From Punica granatum (lineage: Eukaryota > Streptophyta > Magnoliopsida > Myrtales > Lythraceae), in assembly GCF_007655135.1 (NCBI RefSeq), contig NC_045128.1, positions 4,216,001-4,280,000 on the forward strand: a stretch of 64,000 nt of DNA, written 5' to 3'. This document shows, piece after piece, positions 58,620 through 64,000 of this stretch; within the stretch, counting starts at the first letter, position 1; each line of letters starts with the position of its first letter. The notes beneath the pieces are model-generated. The model did no database searches. It worked only from the letters and a program-made list of their open reading frames with translations, and was not told where the DNA came from. A program made the position numbers and the translations under genes.

Positions 58620-61600
58620 CTGTTATTATTTACTATCCTAGCAGTTCTTCAAGGCACCATTTTTGGAAGACTGTTATTTATATTTAATATAATCATGCCT
58701 TGGAGTATTTAATAATTAATATTGCACCTTGAGTTTTTTTTTTTTTCATGTGAATACATTTTTGTTTTCGGAAACTCGTTTAATTGTGGTGTCCGGTTGT
58801 ACTTAAAAGCGTAATCTCACGCAGTTTTGGTATATCGTTTTGAGGGGCTTGTTTTTACTGTGGGCAAGCAAAGACTGAGCTCGTTGTGAAATGTGAAATC
58901 TGCTTCGTATAGGAAACTTGTTTAATATCGTCATGTGCTACCAGTTATATTTATGAACTGTCCATTTCATTGATATTATTAACATTCACAACGCCAAATC
59001 TTCATAAAAAGTGTACCTTATAATCCTCTTAAAATGCATGATTCATGATAATCCTAATTGTCGCTATAATAAGTACTTCCTTAAATATTAATGAAAATTA
59101 TGCCTTTCAGTCAGTAGGAGGACTTTTATTGGGATAATTAGGAAGATATAACAAATATTTTTAGGCATTACCTTTCTTAAGTCGTAATTTGATATATATT
59201 TTATCAACTCATCAATGTGTGGCTTTTTCTGTCAAATTCGAGCCTTTATTTTAAGTCTTTATTTGATGTAATATTGTTATATTTGTGTAGATGCAGAATA
59301 TTGGCATTGATCATCTGGACAAAGTGTGATTCAAACAATTGCGGCATATCATCTAGCATGCTCGTTATTTGAGCCCTTTTTTTCTCGTAAAGTAATAAAT
59401 AAGTGCAAACGTCATATCGAACCAAATCATCATTTTTAAATTAGACAGTTGTAACATTCCGAAATATCACATTTCTGATCAAAGAAAATATAACCTTTCG
59501 TGAATCAAAGTTGATTTTGCACGGCTAATTTAACAGCTGATATTAAATGCTAGCAAAAATAAAAGCTTAATCGCCCCAGCTTTTCCCAATCATGCCTTTG
59601 GATCGCCAATAAATTAACATGAAATTATTTACGGATCAATCTCAATTAATCGAAATTCAAGACATCCTACAGTTGGAAAATAATTGCAAGTAACGCCCAA
59701 TAAAAGCAAAAGCTTTCCATAATTAGGTTCCTATTTCATCATGATCGTGTGTCATTAAAATAAGCCGGAAATGGATTTCATTACAATATCTAGAGACGTA
59801 TTTTTTTGACATTAGACCTTTTCGCCGTTCTATATAAGGTTGAGAATATTGTTTAACTATTTATCTTACGCAACATCTCGTTGATATAATTATTTATAGA
59901 AAAAGAAAGACTCCCTTGGTATACATGTAGGTCACGTTTTTAGCCTCTAAAAATTCAATTCGGTCCACTCCATTGCAATTATACTTATATCACATGAATT
60001 GGCATTTAGTGAGAAATAAATCTTATTATATGTATATAGCTTATGGTTTTTTTTATTATTAGATGCAATGCATGCATGGTCTTACTCGTATAGTAGTCAA
60101 CATGCAATTTCTCTTTGACCCATTAAGGCATCAAATAATGCCTATCTGTCAAAATATTTATTAATTGATTATTAGCCATTGGAATTTGCGGATTTAACAA
60201 AAGATACAAATATTAAATCATTAATTGCCTTACCGAAAAAAAAATCATTAATTAGGTCAAAGTGCATGCCAAATTCGCCTTCAAAAAGGGTGTTTGCCTC
60301 TTTGTAATTATTTGGAATAATTCCACATCGCGCTAGAATTGCGATGCTTGTGATCAGTCCCAAACTACATAATCAGAACTGTCGTGGGAGAATAGTCCAG
60401 ATTGACTGACTGTATTACTTGATTTTGATGCATGACATTGATATGCTTTCCTTTTATTTTTCCGTCACAGAAAATTTGAATTATTCAGTTGATTCTTTGA
60501 GCCACTATTTCAATCAATACGGGCAACTGGATTACTTCTCGGGCAAATAAGTATGAACGTGTTTCGTGCCAAAAATCTTTCAGAAGGTATGGTGGCTATG
60601 TTGAAAACAAGTATGTTGAATTGTTATTTCTCCCTCAGTTTCAAACAACCGGATTACTTTTCGGGTAAAATAATATCACCTGCGTAACACGGAACATGAA
60701 AAACGTTAGGATTATCCGGATTTGACTTTAAATGAAATATGCAAACTATGCAAAGATAACAAAAGAGATCTCAGGCGGCGAGCAGTCATCTCGATTTGAA
60801 ATAAAAAAACTTATTAGTACGATCAATATGGAATTCGCTGGTATACCGAAATAAATGAAGGGAATTTGCTCCTTCATTTGCCGTAGGTTAATAATATTTG
60901 CAACAAATAAATATACACTATGGTGCATACTTTGGCAAATATTTTTCATAATCATTTTCTTGTTTCTTAAAATGCTCCACTATCCCTAAAGTGATTGATT
61001 AGGTTCCCAACGAACAAAAAATCTGAATCCTGCTCCGACGCAGCAGATCTGTCTGTGTTGCATAAAAGAGCAGAGAGTCTGCGGATATTAATCAAAACAA
61101 TTAATCATGACCTACTCTATGTATTAGGATCTGTACAAACCTGCCAAGGCAAATCCACGCTAGGTCTTGAATAAGTAATTACATATGCCAATAACTAATG
61201 GAATATAGGATTGATAATCTCAATCCACTTCAACAGCTAGTTGATTTCCATGCACTTATTGTATTCCTCTTCTTCTTCTTTTTTGGCTATTGTTTTTCTT
61301 TGTTGTTCTACGCAGTGGTATGTAATCTCAAACATGGAACAGAACGGTTGACAAACCAAAAAATTGGATTTTCTTCCAACACCATTGTGCTTTGTAATGA
61401 GTTTGGTTGCGATTGTGATTCACGAAATATATCTATCTACGTTGGAGATTCGTAACGGCTACGACTCAAGTTAAAAGTTATACCATGCCGTGCAATCTCA
61501 TCTCGTTTCGTCCCGTCCCGTCCCCACCCCTAACAAAGTCCATGTTCCTTCCAAGATTCTTCCGGTGATTTCTCTTACAAAATGTTTGAAAAGGGAAAAT

Positions 61601-62860
61601 AAACAGCGATAACAGAATTATTGTCCTTCCTTTACCCTACCTTCTTGTCTGGTGGCCGTGAAGTCATCGTTTATGGCCAACAAAAATTTAATAAACCCCA
61701 TTTAATTCCCTATAGCCTTGTTAAAGTCAGGAAGAACCATTTTGGACAGCTATATATTGTATTATCAATCTCCAATATATACATATATATGTATATATAT
61801 ATATATATAGATAGATAGATAGACACACACACGTCGAGGGGCAAACTTAGACTCTACTAATTGGAAGATCCATTAGGACCCATTGGAGAAATCAATTGGA
61901 ATGGAAGAATAATATTATCCCAATGGCACTAATAGCTAGCAAGCTAAATTGATCAGTACTTCTAGCTAGGGCGTGATGCGAACTTTGTGTTTCGTACAAC
62001 GATGAAAGTTCTTGGAACTTATTTATGAGTCGATATTAATAATGAAAACGACTATGTGATTGGGATTGTTGTACGGATATATCGGGTCACGTAATATGAA
62101 AATCCGAGTCTTATCAGCCAATAAAGTAGGACCGATTGGAACAGGCAATCCTTTTCTCTTTGACCCGTTTACTGCCTCACTTGAAAATCGTATGAACTAT
62201 TCTCGTGGTATGGTACTAGGTGAAGCCCCCAAATTAAACTCATCTGGCCGATTAATTGAATGTACAATAAACTTGATGTTTATTTTTTATATATTGAGAA
62301 AAGGAATAGAATATAATAACATATATTCTTACTCGACAATATTTAAAGTTTCAAATTCAATTCTCATCGTGAAATTATATGTGCTTTTTCATTGAATTTT
62401 CTGATAAATCCATTAATATTTTTTTAATCGAAAAGAATATTTTTATTATTTTGAGAAAATTGGTAGAAGGAAGACTAAGATAGAGACGGACAACCCATTG
62501 ATGCAAGTCTATTGTGGCAATTTTCCTGCAACTTCCTCCCAACTACTTTCCCAGCTCTTTTATTTATTTATATTTATTTTTTCCCCGTCCATTTTCTAGT
62601 CTTATCCTCTTTTCTCCTTATTTATTGATCATTATTGGGAAAATTGGCAAGTGATGTGGATTCACTTTCTGGGGTCATCGTCTGGCAACCCCACCCAAGA
62701 AGGTGAATCTTCATTTGCTCTCTGGCTGTATCGAAATTTCGAATGAGTCAATAATCAATCAATCAATATCAATATACATACTAAAAAAAAGTATACATTA
62801 TATATACGAAAAAGTTGAAGAGCATAATAAGAAGATTATAAGACGATGCCACACAACTTC
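58620..62860. other. AT-rich intergenic region
   Basis: No gene, RNA gene or intact element supported over more than 4 kb. A (TA)n/(TAGA)n microsatellite lies near 61784-61824 and a small TCGTCCCG repeat near 61510-61526. Confidence 0.45.
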
Positions 62861-63200
62861 GTTTTCCATTACAACTTCACTCCGATCCATTTTTTCTCAA
62901 ATTCACAATATAATCATTACTATTTTGTTTTTTCTTATTTTTAATAACAATTTTTTACACATATTTTTTCCTAATCATTATCACAATTAAATTTTTAATA
63001 ATAAATTTCCCAACTTCATTTTATTCTTGCATCAATTTAATAAAATAAAATTATTACTTTTTTATCTTTTTTCTCCTATTTAATAATAAATTCTCACATA
63101 TACTTTTTTTCTAACCATCATTACAACTTCACTTAAATAAATGCATTAATATTTGGAATCGAGTGGAGTTGACTCAACTTCATTATCAAACGCCATAACA
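62860..63200. repeat. Dispersed AT-rich MITE-like repeat, divergent copy 3
   Basis: It contains the same kinds of blocks as copies 1 and 2 (ATTACAACTTCACT, AATTTTTAATAATAAAT, AAAATTATTACTTTTTTAT), repeated about twice. It ends at ATCAAACGCCATAAC, again a GTTTG-type terminus on the other strand. Confidence 0.45.
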
Positions 63201-64000
63201 ATAACCTTTTAAGCTTTATTAATTTTTCATTAAGAGATTTTTTCTTTTCTTGTGATTGAAATGGAGGCCCATCTTGAACCGCAACAACTCAGATAATGAA
63301 CATGATAACAACGTTACAAGAAGGTTAGTGGGAGCATGATCCTCTTAAACATAAACCCTAAAATCGAGTAGATGGTGAGGGGAAACAGCTATATGAGGTT
63401 CAACTATGAGCTACGGTTATTGATAGTCGTTTTCTATCAAAAATAGTGTAGTACAGTAATGCTCGTTTGGTAATCAATAGATTTTAAATTCAATATAATA
63501 ATACAATAAATTAATGTAATGTGCACCTTTATTACGATTTCTATTTCATTAAGAGATTTTCCGTATAAACGTTGCAATAAGTTAATATAAATACATAAAC
63601 CCAAATCCTTAAAGTAAATCCCTAAACATTCACCCAAAAAAAAGTAAATCCTTAAATTTTCATTGAAAGATTTCCCGTGTAATTAACAAACCAATTGATG
63701 TAAATGACGTGTATATCGTATAACCGCATAGATTAATATAGACACGTATATAATCCAAAAGTCATCACTTTGTTCATACATCATAAGATGCAGATATACT
63801 AATTCATCAAAAGACGCATGCATACATTGACATTTAATTGATAAATTACATAAATACGCGAAAATAATTAAAATCTTCTCATAATTTTTTTATACCATGA
63901 TATTCAAAAGTTCAAGGGGTCCCAACTAAGCCAGCTCGAGCTGAGTTGGCCTACTTAGGGGGTAAATCTATCATATTATGGATTTTCTGCATTTATAAAA
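63201..64000. other. AT-rich spacer to the window end
   Basis: No supportable gene or repeat recognised. Confidence 0.4.

Noticed and set aside
1..64000. CRISPR arrays, operons or other prokaryotic systems
   Set aside because: The window is clearly plant nuclear DNA with introns; repeats present are transposons and microsatellites.

Overview
The window looks like nuclear DNA of a flowering plant, most likely a core eudicot and possibly a rosid. Genes are split by many GT-AG introns, the spacers are long and AT-rich, and there are plant retroelements, MITEs and a tRNA-derived SINE. I cannot name the species. I rebuilt exon-intron structures by hand from reading frame, splice dinucleotides and remembered family sequences; no search or transcript data were used.

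Layout. Seven intact-looking plant genes and one probably C-terminally incomplete gene can be read: a PEARLI-4 family protein (+, 1563-4095), splicing factor SYF2 (+, 13552-15435), a PIP2 plasma-membrane aquaporin (-, 18365-19841), a heparan-alpha-glucosaminide N-acetyltransferase-like membrane protein (-, 29206-33466), peroxisomal hydroxypyruvate reductase HPR1 (-, 38226-41363), a plastid-targeted NicO/high-affinity nickel-transport family protein (+, 44894-46919), phosphatidylinositol synthase (-, 47538-49898) and a BOI/SBP-type RING E3 ligase (-, 56622-57670). Between them lie an old inactivated Ty1/copia element (4382-9923) with a 323-bp tandem duplication in one LTR and an internally inverted segment, a broken relic of the SYF2 5' region (about 10388-10625), a palindromic Mutator-like MITE (12061-12402), a SINE with a perfect 16-bp target duplication (21243-21433), an RPA1-like pseudogene with a lost splice acceptor (about 35640-37310), two RNase H fragments and further MITE-like repeats.

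How the genes fit together. They do not form an operon or pathway; they are ordinary housekeeping, photorespiratory, membrane-lipid and transport genes. Two points stand out. First, PEARLI-4 and its neighbour SYF2 begin with the same Cys/His module (C-x7-H-x-C-x3-C). It is present twice in PEARLI-4 and once in SYF2, and ends at phase-1 introns, so an exon module seems to have spread between neighbours. A decayed copy of the SYF2 region lies between the two genes. Second, from memory of Arabidopsis, the order PEARLI4-SYF2-PIP2-NicO-SBP/RING matches blocks on At2g168xx/At4g350xx, while HPR1 and PIS, which flank NicO here, match At1g68010/At1g68000. The window may therefore preserve an ancestral order that was later split in Arabidopsis.

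I found no CRISPR array, operon or defence system, as expected for plant nuclear DNA.
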